A stretch of 64,000 bases of DNA, from NCBI GenBank assembly GCA_003344405.1, contig NOWV01000006.1, positions 496,001-560,000 of the forward strand. Direction: 5' to 3'. The stretch is from Trichoplax sp. H2. Lineage: Eukaryota; Placozoa; Uniplacotomia; Trichoplacea. Positions 1 through 13,700 of this stretch are shown piece after piece; within the stretch, counting starts at the first letter, position 1; each line of letters begins with the position of its first letter. The position numbers were made by a program, and so were the translations under genes. Under the pieces are notes generated by a model. That model did not search any database and was not told the DNA's origin. It worked only from the letters and a program-made list of their open reading frames with translations.

Positions 1-3000
1 ACGCACCTACGCTGTTAGTCACAGGAAATTAAGCAAAATTTTCCTTTACATTATATTCCTGTACATAAACATCTGCCTTCACAATTTCCCATATGCTGCA
101 CGAACGCTTTGATAACTGGCTACCCGTCATCTACTCTGCTAGTAAAAGTAAAGATTTTTAAAGATCAAAAAACCTAATGTTTATTTAATATTCTTAGCTG
201 TCTTAAGTATCCTCTAAAAAAGTGCAAAGAAAGGTAAAAAATTATACTTAAAGGCTAATTCAACAAATTAAGTGTAAACTGCAAATATTGTAAGCAATGA
301 TTGTCGACCATAGGCATAAACTGCATAATTTTTACATTTCAATACTAAATTAAGGCACCTTAATTTATTGTAATAGGTGTATTCAATTCATTTGACAATT
401 GGCCAATGTCCATTTTGCACTAATTAAGGTCTCTTTTCTTTCACGATTCAACATGAAATGGACGATCGCATCATTAACAATCTTCAAAAGCATAAAATTG
501 TAAAATTTTTTATAAAATTAGTTTTTGATGTAATAATATGAGAGCCATAGTCCAAAATCGTAATAAAACCGTTAATGTATCTGCAACCGATATTAGTAAG
601 CAAAAATTGTACTAATACCTTAAAACTTTTCGTATGAACACGTTACTGCACGTACACATTGTACTGTATGTGCTCTTTTTATGCTTTAAAATACCATAAG
701 AGCATTGTAATTTTGCGAATTTTAAACTTAAAAAGGAGCGGAAATTGAGTAATAAACTTTATTCCTTTATGTATGGTTAATCTATGTCCCAATTAAAGTG
801 TTCTTAGATCAACATAATTTACTGATATAATTCACTGATATTAGATATAATAAGTAAATTTTTTCCAACAATCACTACAGTGTTCGTGGTTCTTTAGATC
901 AAGGTTGTACTGTTCAAATTTAAGGCAAGCAATTAGAATAATTTCATTAATAAATTAATTTCAGCATCATTCAGATACTCTTGACACGTTCTTCCTAATG
1001 TTTACTAGTAGCATAAAAGATTAAGCATTACTTGTACTTCAAAACCTGTTTAGACTAGATGATTTAGCTTTCAAAAAATATTAGAAAAGAATAGTAAGAT
1101 TCCATAAGTACCAAAATTCCAACGAAGTGAAAGCCAGTACTATCATACTATCGCTACATATCATACATTTTATTTTATGATAATTGTGTACTTATATTTT
1201 ACTTCATACGAACATCAATATCAGAAACAGTTAGTGTCGGTATTTTGCTAATTCGGCAAATCTTAATGGTTACGTTGTCCTATTTAAAAATTTAAATCTA
1301 CTTTAATTACAGATTCATGGCCATAACAATCACCATGTGTATAGTAATTGATCAGAAATCCAAAAATGAAACATTTAAGACTAATTTCAGGTTCTAAAAT
1401 TAATATAAAGAGCAATATTTTTGACTAAGAGAAATGCCAATTCTCAACAATAAGCAGCTATTATTGTCGCATCAAAATGCACGTATTGGTTTCGCCCTGC
1501 TGAGTATGATATAATTAAGACAGCAATTAATAATTAATACGCCGTTAGTTGATAGAAAAGCCTTTAAAATACTTAAGGAATCATTCTATAAATACACGAA
1601 AGCAGATAAATAACATTTTACTCCGTGAGATGGAAAAGTAACCATCCTTTAAATGATTTCTTTATTATACCAAAGTGCTCTCTTTGTTGATATAATAATT
1701 ACTTCTAATAATCTTTTTCTGTGACTAGAAAGGCCTTAAACTATACAAAATAACTCCTCAAGTTCTAAGCAAATTTTAGGAGAAGTCAAAATAAAAATCT
1801 TTACAGTACTAAAAATAGGTAAAATTATTATCAATATCTATGCGTAGTTTCTATTGTTTACTTCATTCTACATGTGAATAAGAACAATCTATCTAATCGT
1901 AATTGTGGATCTTTCCCGATATTATAAATTATCTGTTGTTTACTCTCATATTGCTTACCAACATTTTGGTATCATTTGATAATGTATTCATCCAGTAAAT
2001 ATTCGTTTACTATTTCATAATTATATAATAATATTATTATTAATTCTGGGAAATAATCATAGCAAGTTAACCTTGGTATTCTTAAGAGTAAAAAATGACA
2101 GTACTTGTGAATGTCAGCATGATTGACAAGATTTTAAAAATTGTAAAAGATATTAAATTAAATCAATTTACTTATCTAAGTTTAGTAAGGCCAATCAATT
2201 GCATTATTTTGTTATAGCAACATGCTTAATCTCATCTCATCAATCTCATCAATTTGATATGCACCATCACTATCATATGCATCTGTAACCAAATCCAATT
2301 GCTAATCATATCAATAAAGATGCTGATTATGTAGCATTTGCACAATTACGGGAAAATTGACTTTACTAATACTTGATATTGTAACTTTCTGTTATTACTC
2401 TTATTGCTAAAGACCATATATAAAGTTAAATTTATGACTGGCTATCAACAATTATTGAAATTATTTTCATATTCATCGCTGGTACAGTGCTAAAGCAGAG
2501 TCTTTTATCAATAATATATCTTTGCCTTTGAATAATAGAACGAATGGTAGCAATAATCTAATTCCAAATTAAACTCTGACAAATACAATGCAACAAAAGT
2601 ATCGCTGCAGCACGTTGCATCTATAATTGTTTATTATCATAACTCTTTATTTTCCAAAATAAGGCCATCAATTTAAATTATTTATCAATAAATTTTGCTA
2701 CCATAAATGGAGCTTAATTAGAAAATGATTATTAGGAACCTCATAATCCTATTATGCTGTATAGTACGTCATTGTTCCTTTTCACCTTAACATATTATTT
2801 CTTAATATTGGGATGTTTTGATATTTTTGAGTAATTATAATGAATTAATATTATTCTTCGATATATCATGCAGTATATTTTTGATATTTACTAGTGGAAG
2901 TATACGCCTATTCATAACTGTGAAGACTTCACTAAAATTATCATAGATCAAAATATTACGTAGTACAGTTACTTTAAATTAAGTTTAAAATCAAGTGTCA

Positions 3001-4927
3001 TAAACACCAAAATAAATCTTAACCTTCTGCATATTTTCGACTAAAATAGTTGCAATTTTCCAGTGAGATGTACTTCTTTGTATCGTATTAATAATGATAA
3101 ATTATATGTTTGTGTATAAACATAATTATAGATACTCATCAAGGACCTGCAATCTATCTTGAGAAGTGCATGCAAGTTTACTTTGCTACCAGCCTTACAA
3201 AAGGGAAAATGTTATCACTAAGGGTGTAGTTGGGCTATACACCCAATTGTAACGCAGAAATGTTTTCGTTAAAAGTTTCCTTTTAATAAAGCTTGTTAAT
3301 TATCCTATTAATAAAAGGAAAGTAGTGAAATGACACACATCGATAGTTCGGAAAAGATCCAATAATTCTGAAAGATTGTTTGTAATCTAGCGAACGTTTA
3401 ATTTAATAATTTTAGCTAGAAAATTTACTGAAAAATCAATGTTTAACTTACAGTTATTAATGACGTATTAAACCTCAAACATAGTCTAAACTATGCATTC
3501 AGTATTGGCTACTCACGTGAAATAGCCCTGGCAATTCTCGTTAATCGAAGTAAAGGATTCGCGGTTGAGTGGCGATCTTTCTTAATAGAGCTATAACTGA
3601 AATATATATTATATTATTATGCATAAATACTCGAATATATGAAGAAAACATTATACACTTTGAGAAGTGTTACCCTCATTAAGTTACATTCTGTTGTATT
3701 AAGTAATATGAAATCATAACTCGATTCCTATCGCATTTTATATTCTAATTGAAAATAATGTCGTGCTTCCTAATAATCGACAATGCAATAACAGCACCAT
3801 AGTATCACTTGGAATGTAATGAAAACTAAAAATTATCCGCCGTAAATTATGATAGACCTAGTGCGCCATTGCAGTAGCTAGATAACAAAAACATTTAATC
3901 GGCCGATATTCAGCTTTGAATATAAATCTATACACAAAAATACCAGCATTTTCTACTAAATTGAATAATCAAATATTTATTGTGCTGCTAGCCATTTAAT
4001 AATGAAAATTTTTCGTAAATAAAGCAACTTAAAGTTTTTCAATAACACATATTAAATCAAATCGATGTCGTAATAAAATGAACCAGAAGGCTTTTAATAT
4101 ACTCTACCTTTCACTATACACGTAAGTGTAAAGACATGTACGTAGTTTTATATGACTTTCCTACCGTCCATGTCTTTTAGCTCACACTAAAAATACTAAC
4201 TATTCTAAAATCTAGTTATCAAATTAACCTATTACAATGATTATCTAAAAGTAACTAAAATCTTATTATACATACCATCCAGGGCGATTGACAAGCCGAA
4301 GCCAACGAAACTTGACTAATTAATTAATCACGCTTTTTAAAGGCATGATAAATACCACCTCAGATAACAATAACGCTACTGATTCATATTATTCGATACT
4401 TGTAATAACTCGTTAATAATAGACTTATTGCAGTTATAGGAAGTTCATTACTTAAAATTAGATTTAATATTCATATATCCGTCTATTTTTTATAATGTAT
4501 TGACAGCAGTGCACTGTTAATATGCTTATAGTATCGGACAGGTTCCCTTTTACTTTATTTAGCCATCTGCAGTCACGAAGTTGCTTTCCTGATTTCTCTT
4601 TTCATCTTTTAATTTCATCGACTGGACTAGTAACGTGACCGATTTATTGCCGTTGTCTTTACTAGAAGAAAAGTAAAATACAGTCAAAACATAACAAACT
4701 AAAAATATTAATTCGGTCAGAATATCTTGGTTAAAACTTCCATACTAGAGAAGAGAAACCGGTGAACGAAAGTTTGTATTCATTTTGTGTTTTCTGGCCG
4801 TTATTTTGCTCTTTCCAATTAACTACAGCTATTCTACGCCTCTCTTTACCTTTTATCGGGCAACTTCTATCCTTTATTAATATATATTCACCTGATTTAC
4901 TTACAGAAGGTATTTGAGTTTTTAATT
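1..4927. other. Intergenic or upstream DNA, no gene recognised
   Basis: This 4.9-kb stretch is AT-rich and has no long open frame on either strand. I did not find any run of exon-like coding pieces with matching splice sites. It must hold the promoter of the GPCR at its right end and perhaps the edge of a gene to the left, but no element in it stands out. Small exons of a divergent gene could have been missed. Confidence 0.5.
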
Positions 4928-5956
4928 ATGTCCAATCTATCTCACTTTAATAATACCAACATCAATAGTTACAATGTAATCACTTTTAAACTTTTTGCTC
5001 TTAGTATTATATCACCGATCATGCTCGGAATTAATTTATTCTATCTTTCACTTTATTCCTTACACAAATCACTGCATACCTGTAGCAATACCATCATGGC
5101 AAGTGGGTCGGTGTTATACCTTGTTGGGAGCATTTTGTTAGCTCTTCAGGTTATATTTGAACGTTATCAGTATGATTCAGTTGAGTGGTGCTTTTTTTTG
5201 TTATATTTTCGTTGGACATATCCATTAACGATGAACTTTCATGTCTGCTTGCTATGCTTTGATCGATATTACGCGATTTTTTATCCGTATCGTTACAGAA
5301 TTCGTGGTACTTTCACGACTGCAGTTATTGCAGTAGTTATTGCGTGGATATTAGTTTTTATTCCAGTAGTACCAATATCAATAACACTTGGAACAGAATG
5401 TAAGGGTAACTTATATTTAAACAGTGGTATATTATTATCCTACGTCTTTCCAATAGAATATTTTATCCCGTCGGTAATTATTTTATTAACCTATGGAAGA
5501 GCGTTATATATTTCTGCCTACCACACACGTCGCATTCATCTTCAACAGCATGATGACGAAATATCTGGTTCAAAGCGTAAAACATTGAAAAAGAATAGGA
5601 AATGCATAATTCAAGTAGTATTAACCTTTGGAACTTACTTGATTCTATATTACCCTATTGCCATTATGAAAACAATTCAAATCATTGATAAACGATCATA
5701 CAAGGCTTTAGTGGCTTCAGGTATTCCTAAAATATTTTTCCCTCTTTCTTACTTCTATGGTATTATACACCCTATCATCTTCATGTATTACAATCAAAGC
5801 GTGCGAACAAAAGTACTACCAAGCTTAAATTGTAAACTTTTCCAGATATCGATATTGAAATCAGCATCAACAGCAGTAGGTGGTGAAACAACTAAACCCG
5901 CTAGTAAGAATATAAATCTTTTCTCTTCACAGCAAAAGGTATATATCAAGGAGTAA
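4928..5956 (+). CDS. Class A (rhodopsin-like) G-protein-coupled receptor, intronless
   Basis: A single uninterrupted frame of 342 residues with seven hydrophobic segments. It is a plasma-membrane receptor that should couple an unknown ligand to G proteins. Visible class A landmarks: a TM3-start cysteine (C88), the DRY motif (D112-R113-Y114, exactly 24 residues after C88), the TM4 tryptophan (W140), a second extracellular loop cysteine (C158) for the usual disulphide, P181 and Y189 in TM5, P243 in TM6, and H281-P282-x-x-F in TM7 where most relatives have NPxxY. Intracellular loop 3 (about 199-226) is basic. There is no signal peptide; the N-terminus is short with NNT-type glycosylation sites. 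Odd points: the usual TM2 aspartate is absent and the TM6 CWxP motif reads LYYP. The ATG at the start is the first in frame and leaves a normal-length N-terminus. Large sets of intronless class A receptors are common in early animals. The ligand cannot be predicted. Confidence 0.93.
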   Translation: MSNLSHFNNTNINSYNVITFKLFALSIISPIMLGINLFYLSLYSLHKSLHTCSNTIMASGSVLYLVGSILLALQVIFERYQYDSVEWCFFLLYFRWTYPLTMNFHVCLLCFDRYYAIFYPYRYRIRGTFTTAVIAVVIAWILVFIPVVPISITLGTECKGNLYLNSGILLSYVFPIEYFIPSVIILLTYGRALYISAYHTRRIHLQQHDDEISGSKRKTLKKNRKCIIQVVLTFGTYLILYYPIAIMKTIQIIDKRSYKALVASGIPKIFFPLSYFYGIIHPIIFMYYNQSVRTKVLPSLNCKLFQISILKSASTAVGGETTKPASKNINLFSSQQKVYIKE

Positions 5957-7699
5957 AACAAATCTCAAGTTACCATAGGAAACGTTCAATACGATATAGC
6001 TTCGATGTTACACAATCATAAGTCATCATCAAGACTGTCGACTCCTAGTCTACTCTTAAGTAACTTCATTATGAAGATCGCATATAAGTGAATTTTTAAT
6101 TGGTACTTCAACTAGATTTTACCTCAGATTTTAAAGAAAAAGCAATTTTTACCACTAATTTATCAATATAATTTAAATCGTAAACGACACTGTTATTACA
6201 TAAAGTAATCAATACACATTTGTAACATTATTGTGTTCTCTTTTCTGTGAGCATGTATGGATTTACGTAAAATAGCCGTATATTGTCCTAGCTGTCTTAG
6301 AGAATACTTCTTTACTCGCTTGATAAACAGTTAAAACTCTTTGCTTTCTCAATTTATATTGAAGTGCTATAGTGCTATATATATCGGTAAGAATTGATCA
6401 ATAGTTCTAAAATGTTTAATAAGCTATATTTTAACAACCCGTATAACCCTTATTTCCTTTAACTGCATCGTGATAGTAACAGTGATGGCTCTTCCATCGT
6501 TAGTCATCTAAAATTATTTACCTCACTGCTGAAAAATAGATTTAACTCATCAATCACTGATATAAAGATTTATTGCAATTTCCAATCTCTCTTTATTTGG
6601 CTTTATTTTCACCATCCTATCCGATGTAAAATACGTTCTAAATTATCCAGCATTCTTTGTTAAGTAATACAATATCACCAAACAATAACAGATTCTGTTT
6701 ACTTGCATATAAGGTTACTCTGGGAATATAAAGATTAATTAATATTATTATTCATTATTTTATTATCTCAATAAGGTAAAATTACTAGCCCTTTATGACA
6801 TGAAATTTCGGCAATATATTAAGCGTAGAATAATTGTATATCAGTAGAATCCACTTTGATAAAGCTTTGACTTATTTTCTATTTACAAAATATCATATCA
6901 AAATGTTTCAACGAATGAAATGATGTCGACAGATTATGCTTATCGTTCGAATTGATTTTCAAATAGGGCTATAGAAATAAGCGTTTATTGGTTTAATTAA
7001 TTAAATACCAGATGCGTGAGTAAATTTTATTCATATCACATCACGTGATGAGATATTTTAGTTGAAAAAAGAGTTTTTTATACTGATTAAAGTTAATTGT
7101 TAGTAAAAGTGAGATACTGTATCTTAAAGTAGACATGTTCTTAGTTCTTAGTATGATTTCTTTCATGTAGTCTTTTATTAATCAATCACAGTAGGGCAAA
7201 AAAACATTGAATGCCATCTAATAAAATTATAACCTTACAACAAGAATCTTCGTAAGCAATTAGTATCGCTTAACCCTCATAGTCTCCATCCACCACAAAT
7301 ATATTTTTATTAACTGTCTCTATTTTGAGATTCTTTATTATAACATGCGACTGGTGTACCATTCAGATGTAATACGTAATCTTCAAATGCTAGAAAGGTT
7401 TTTCCGCATAAGATATATTGCTCACGATTAATTATACCCGTTTATGAATCCATAACTATTAGCGATTGTAGTATGATTTAGATTATTAGAATTCTATAAA
7501 AAATACCATAATTCCTGTGCTTTCTTTTACAATGCCAATCATTACCGTTATGAATGTAGGCCAACTTCGATATTATTATATCTTTCACAATTCACAAAGA
7601 TAAATTCAATTCACTGCTTTATTTGGATAAAAATTACAAATCACTCTTCTACAAGACTAGTATCCCTCAGTCAATCTTCTGTGCATATACGCGTAAAGC
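5957..7699. other. Intergenic DNA, nothing recognised
   Basis: AT-rich sequence downstream of the receptor. No open frame, RNA gene or repeat was recognised here. The 3' untranslated region of the receptor must lie at its left end. Confidence 0.5.
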
Positions 7700-10350
7700 G
7701 CATAAAAGCTAAAAATTACAAAAATCGATATTTTTATAGCATTAGTTGAGAAATAGACAGATGCTCGGTAGTGAAAAATGATCTAGATCTTACTTTGTTT
7801 ATTATAATTATCAGTGATGATTATGCTAGGCTGAAACCATAATAGAGACCCATTAACAATTTAAGTCATCAATTGTAACGACTGTCATGATCCCAACTTA
7901 TAATAACTAATTGTTCCTCTTGACTTCTAGCTATGATAGTTTGCTCGAAAAAATAATGTCCTAGGCCCTACTTCACTTACGCTCAAGATGATTCCGTTAT
8001 GCTAGAGCTAAAATTGAGATCCTTTTGATATAAATCTTCTACGGTAACAACGGCCATGATCTAGATCTGCGGTAAAAAGATCCTCTTGACCTCTGGCCAC
8101 GTACGAAGATAACCCCAACTCGATTGTATAGTACTAAAATTTAATTGGATAAAATTGAGATCCTTTTAATAGAAGTCTTCTACGGTAATAAAGTCAATGA
8201 ACACAATCAACTCTAAAATGTCCTCTTAGCCTCTGGACCATGCATGGAATTGGCTCTGACTCGACTATAGTTCTCTTAAGTAGTCGAAATGATCGCACTA
8301 GATTAAATAAATAAAACTGAACTTGAAATTTATCAATAGATATATATATGTAAACGTAAAACCACTGCGATTCTCAAACGTATTCGCACACAAGTATGTG
8401 TAATAAGCACTCAATAAATAAAGACCTAAGCTATAACTTACCACTAACTAGCGCGGTCATCTCATTACAACTATATCATTGATATCTAGTAAATCGAATT
8501 GAGTCCCACGAGGAAGACTTTGCAAGCAAATATTCATATTTACAGTAAGCTTTATTAGGTCAAAATGACCATGCTAAACTAAAACTAAAGCTTGAGACTC
8601 ATTAATATATGTATCTACCGTCAATACTGCCATGGCAATGCTGCAAAGCATCAATTCTCTGTTTCAAGTCTGACTTCAAAAGTTATGGCTATGGCCATTG
8701 ATTTCTATAGCTCGATAATCGTACAGTATCACTGATATTTAGTGAATAGCTAAATCCTACGAGAACTATGGAAGTAAATATTTAGTCTTAATCTGTCAAA
8801 ATGACCATGCAAGACTAAAACTAAAGCTTGAGACTCATTAATACATGTATCTATCATTGCCATTACCATGCAGAATGCTGTAAAGTATTCATTCTCTATT
8901 CCAAATCTGACTTGAAAAATTGATGCTACGACCATTGATTTCCATAGCTCACTAATTGTACTGTATCACTGATATCTAGTGAATCTAGCTGAGTACCACG
9001 AGTAGGACTTTACAAGCAATATTTATATTTACACAGTCGAAATGACCATATCAGAGTAAAACTAAACTTGAGATTCATTAATACATGTATCTATTGTCGA
9101 TACTGCCATGGAGAATGCTGCAAAGTATCAATTTTCTATTCTAAATCTGACTTGAAAAATTGTGGTTAAGACCATTGATTTCTATAGCTGATTAACTGTA
9201 CTGCATCATTGACATTTAGTGAATAGCCGAGTCCCACGAGGACTTTGGAAGTTAATATTCATATTTACCCTGTCAAAATGATCATGTTAGACTAAAAATA
9301 AACTTGAGACTCATTTATACTGTCATGCAGAATGCTGTAAAATGTTAATTTTCTATCCCAAATCTGACTTAAAAAAATTGATGCCTTGGCCATTGCTTTC
9401 TATAGCTCATTAATTGTACAATATCATTGATATCTAGCATATCTAGCTGAGTCCTAAGAGGTGGACTTTGGAAGCAAATGTTCATATTTACAAGGTCAAA
9501 ATGACTATACTAGACTAAAACTAAACTTTAGATTCATTCATACATGTATTTCTTGTCTCTACTATCATGCAGAATGCTGTAATATATCAATTCTCTATTG
9601 CAAATCTAACTTGAAATTATGGCCATCGCTATTAATTTCTATAGCTCACTAATTGTACTGTATCATTAGTGAATCTAGTTGAGTCCTTCGAGGTTGACTT
9701 TGGAAGTAAATATTCACTTATACGGTCAAAGTGACTATACTAGACTAAAACTAAACTTTAGATTCATTCATGCATGCATCTCTTGTCTCTAATATCATAC
9801 AGAATGTTGTAATATATCAATTCTCTGTTGCAAATCTGACTCGAAATGATGGCCATGGCCATTAATTTCTATAGCTCACTAATTATACTGTGTCACTAGT
9901 GAATCTAGCCGAGTCCTACGAGGTTGACTTTGAAAGCAAATGTTCATATTTACACGGTCAAAATGACTACACTAGACTAAAACTAAACTTGAGATTCATT
10001 CATACATGCATTTCTTGTCTCTGCTACCATGCAGAATGCTGTAATATATCAATTCTCTATTGCAAATTTGACTTGAAATTATCGCCATGGCTATTAATTT
10101 CTATAGCTCACTAATTGTACTGTATCATAAGTGAATCTAGCTGAGTCCTTCGAGTAGGACTTTGGAAGCAAATTTTCACTTATACGGTCAAAATGACCAT
10201 ACTAGACTAAATGAAATTTGAGATCCATTAATATACGTGTATGTATGTATCTTTACGATTGCCATCATTGCTATGAAATAGCAATTCTAAATTCCGAATG
10301 TGACTGATATAATTATGGCTGCGGCCATTGACTTCTAGATGCTTGTTACT
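7700..10350. repeat. Decayed tandem array, unit about 235 bp, roughly 10-11 copies
   Basis: A block of about 218-250 bp recurs head to tail. The word ctatagctc (or one-base variants) falls near 8705, 8942, 9182, 9400, 9639, 9869 and 10101, with a worn copy at about 10335, giving steps of 218-240 bp. Each unit also carries a variant of gtcaaaatgac, actaaaactaaact, gagattcatt, catgcagaatgctg and ggccattgatttc in the same order. Copies from about 8.9 to 10.1 kb are the most alike. Those to the left (7.7-8.5 kb, with aagatcctcttgacctctgg variants) are much more diverged. This looks like an old satellite-type array growing or being homogenised from the right-hand side. Two similar short open frames in it come from the repeat itself and are not genes. 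Confidence 0.85.
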
Positions 10351-10419
10351 AAACCTAGCTTAGTCCCTTGGAAGGACCTGGGAATACAGCAAATAGTATG
10401 ACGTATGCATAATCATCTT

Positions 10420-10595
10420 TACATGCAGTATTTATACTGTACAACAGTACTATACTGAATAGTACAACTCCATGATTATGCCAGCAATCATGCCCCTCCC
10501 CCCCCCCATTCATGACTGATAATGGATACAGTACAGTATCGATCAGAATCTGAAGTGAGCGCTGACTGACTTTATACTGTACTGTACTTGTTGGA
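10420..10595. repeat. ACTGTAC/GTACAGT palindromic cluster plus C10 run upstream of AASDH
   Basis: Overlapping self-complementary words built on GTAC and ACTGTA/TACAGT occur at about 10431-10470, 10525-10545 and 10571-10592, with a run of ten C at 10498-10507 between them. The cluster sits 200-380 bp before the AASDH start codon and directly after the 235-bp array. The same kind of cluster appears upstream of other genes in this window. It may be promoter-related or simply a repeat prone to expansion. Confidence 0.5.
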
Positions 10596-10797
10596 TAGTT
10601 CCGACAGCCTGCAAGATATAAATACAAGAACATTATTTACTGTTGGTGGTCTATGGCTATTACATGTAAAATTATCCATTCTAACACTACATCTACAATG
10701 TAGAGCATTAAATATCCCTGCTGTATAGCAAGCTTACAGGAATAGGCATCCTTCATTTGTATAGTTATCGAGGATTTCCGCTGCTCAATATAATGAC

Positions 10798-13700
10798 ATG
10801 GATCATCTAAAATGGCCATCGAAATTTGTCACGTCTAGTTTATCTGCAGCAACGACTTTGCATAGTTTATTTTGGACAACAGCTACCAACTATCCTCATA
10901 ATCTTGCGGTAGTTTATGATGACCTCGATCAAAAGTGCTTTCTGTCTTATCAACAGCTTGCAAACTTTTCTGATCAAGTAGCAAATGGGATTGAAGACCT
11001 ATTTGAGCATCAAACTGTAGATGAGGTAAGAATGCTTTCTTCAATCAGGCACAACTGCAAAAGTTTATCCTTATAAAGTATAATGTACGTATTAGGCGTC
11101 ATAAGTGTTCTACCATCAGCACCTTGCATCTTGGGCAGCTTAATTTCATAACCTACTCATTACACCAAATAGCAGTTGCATTCACAATAGTACTTGAATT
11201 TTATTGATGATGAAATGATTACTGTTGTTCAACAACACGCTTGTAGTCCTAATCGTACTTTCAATGAAATTAATTCTACATTGACAACATGCTAATACAG
11301 TAGATGCAAGATCATTTGAATAGAGTAAATTGCATAAATCTGGCTAATTTGAACTGGCCATGATACATACGTAAATTCATGCAGGACTGTATTTTGGGGC
11401 AGCTTTTAAATGATAATGAAACAGCTACTAACGTAACTAATATACTCGTGTGTGCACAATTTGGATGCTACGAAATGCGTCATGATAGGTGATCGGATTG
11501 TACTCCAAGCAAAATCTAGCCCTTTTGCCGGCACTGCTAGGGTAATAAAGCAATCATACTATAATACTTAAGCAAGCCTTGGTTTTACCAGCAGTATACT
11601 ACGGCTTTCACATTATAACAATGTAGTATTTGCAAATGCAATTGCTATTTAATCTATATTTATATTAAATGATTTCTCAGCATTTTGACTTCATCTGCTG
11701 CGTACACACCGATCGACCTCAGTTTACCTACATGTGATCAAGATGACTGGCTGGATAGGTTACAAATTTCTACTGTTATAGTTGAAGAAGATTTAATCCA
11801 GGTATGATCAGTTTTCAATTAAAATTATACAATTATGTCCATAGCTAAATCCATTAACAGAATAATAAATGTCAACAGTATATTGCACTATGAGTATCGA
11901 AAGAAAATTAAAATCATGCTATATATCATCATTTACTTAGAAGTTTTAATTAGTTCATTAATTCATATACAAAAGGACTTCAAACGCCTAAAATGGACTG
12001 AAGATGTTAGAACTAAGAAAATTCATGGCCCCAATTCCATTAATTTGCTTTTAGTTAGGAGAATGAGTCATACTAATCAAGAAAGAAAAAGTAATATTCC
12101 TATTTTCTATTGTACCAATGCATTGCTTCAATCTATCCAAAGTAATTTAAGCAGAAATTTACCTTATTTTACTTACAGCTCTATCACTAGCCTATGTCTT
12201 ACCAACGTCAGGAACTACAGGCCGACCAAAGAGAGTATATACTCCACACCAGTGTATCATGCCAAATATTATCGACTTTGTGTAAATATTTTACTAATAA
12301 CTAACGCAATTGCTTCTTTGACGTCCATATCCAAAATTAATTGTAATGATGTAATGTTATATTAATTTTATGTATGTTAAATATTGATAATCTTTACCTT
12401 ACAGAAACCAATTCAAAATAGATAATTCCGATATAGTCTTTCTTGCTTCACCATTAACTTTCGATCCATCTGTCGTTCAAGTATGTTATACTATGATTAT
12501 TCTAACAAGACTGTAAATAAACCCATAGCGAAATTTTGTTATCAGATAGCATGGACAAATAGTTGCCGTGTTAAAATTTTTCAGATCTTTATTGCCTTGG
12601 CTACCGGAGCAGCAATCCTTATTGCACCTGATGAGATTAAAATTCGCCCGAGACAACTATGTAAAGTGCTATTTCATCGAAATAAAATAACCGTTTTTCA
12701 AGTTAGTTTTAATAATTGATATCTACTCGTATATTTAAAGACGCGTAACAGGCTGCTATCAACATGATATTATTAGCAAACGTAATTTTCAAACAATGTC
12801 TGCTTTTATGTAGGTAACACCATCGATGTTATATAACTTTGGAAATGATCTTATAAAATCGGATATTTTAAGCAAGTCCACTTCACTAAAAATATTAGCC
12901 ATAGGTGGTGAGCCATTTCCAGAAATGAAATTCTTAAGGAATTGTTATCATCCGGCAGTACGTCGTACGAATTTTACATTTGTTACTGGTAGATTAAATG
13001 ATTATCTTAAACTCTTGTTAAGTACTTAAGTGTTGCCTCATTATAGAATTTTTTTCTTAAAACTTTCACTTATTGTAGTGCAAGGTGCAAATATTTAATC
13101 TATATGGAATAACTGAGGTTTCAAGTTGGGCAACTTATTATCGTGCTGATCTAATCTCAGATGATAATATACCACTCGGCTTACCAATAACTGATACTAT
13201 TTTAGAAATTTATGACGATAACGGTCATAAAATTAGCCAAGGAATGGGTGTGTTATGGATAGGTATATAACAATAGAATTAATTTTAACCAACGATTGCC
13301 CAAATTTGTGTAGATAGATATACAGTATCATAAATAGTTACTGGCAACGTAATAACGCGATAAAAAATTTTTTATCTTTAGGTGGCAAGCGAAGGATATG
13401 CTATATTAATGATGAAAATTTTATTTGCGATAAAACCATGAGATCATCTGGCGATTATGTCAGAAAAGATGAAAATGGATTTATATGGTACATAGGTCGC
13501 CGTGATTGTCAAATTAAGCGACAAGGAAAGAGGATAAATTTAAAGTCCATCAAAGAGGTGACGTATTTACAGTATTTAGCATTTTTAACGATACAAGTTA
13601 AGAATTGATTAGAAACCGTTGAATTATTCACTGACATTTACAACTAGACTTCCATAAAATCATTTCTTATATAGGAAATATTGCGAAAGATGCCTTCAGT

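Noticed and set aside
8750-8935. Minus-strand open frame of 61 codons
   Set aside because: It is inside one unit of the tandem array, with no conservation in the other units and no protein features.
9461-10114. Two similar short plus-strand open frames (63 and 74 residues) that look like a duplicated gene
   Set aside because: They lie in the same position of adjacent units of the 235-bp array and exist only because the repeat happens to be open. Other units break the frame.
7700-10350. CRISPR array
   Set aside because: Units are long, diverged throughout and without constant-length spacers between identical repeats; the genome is eukaryotic.
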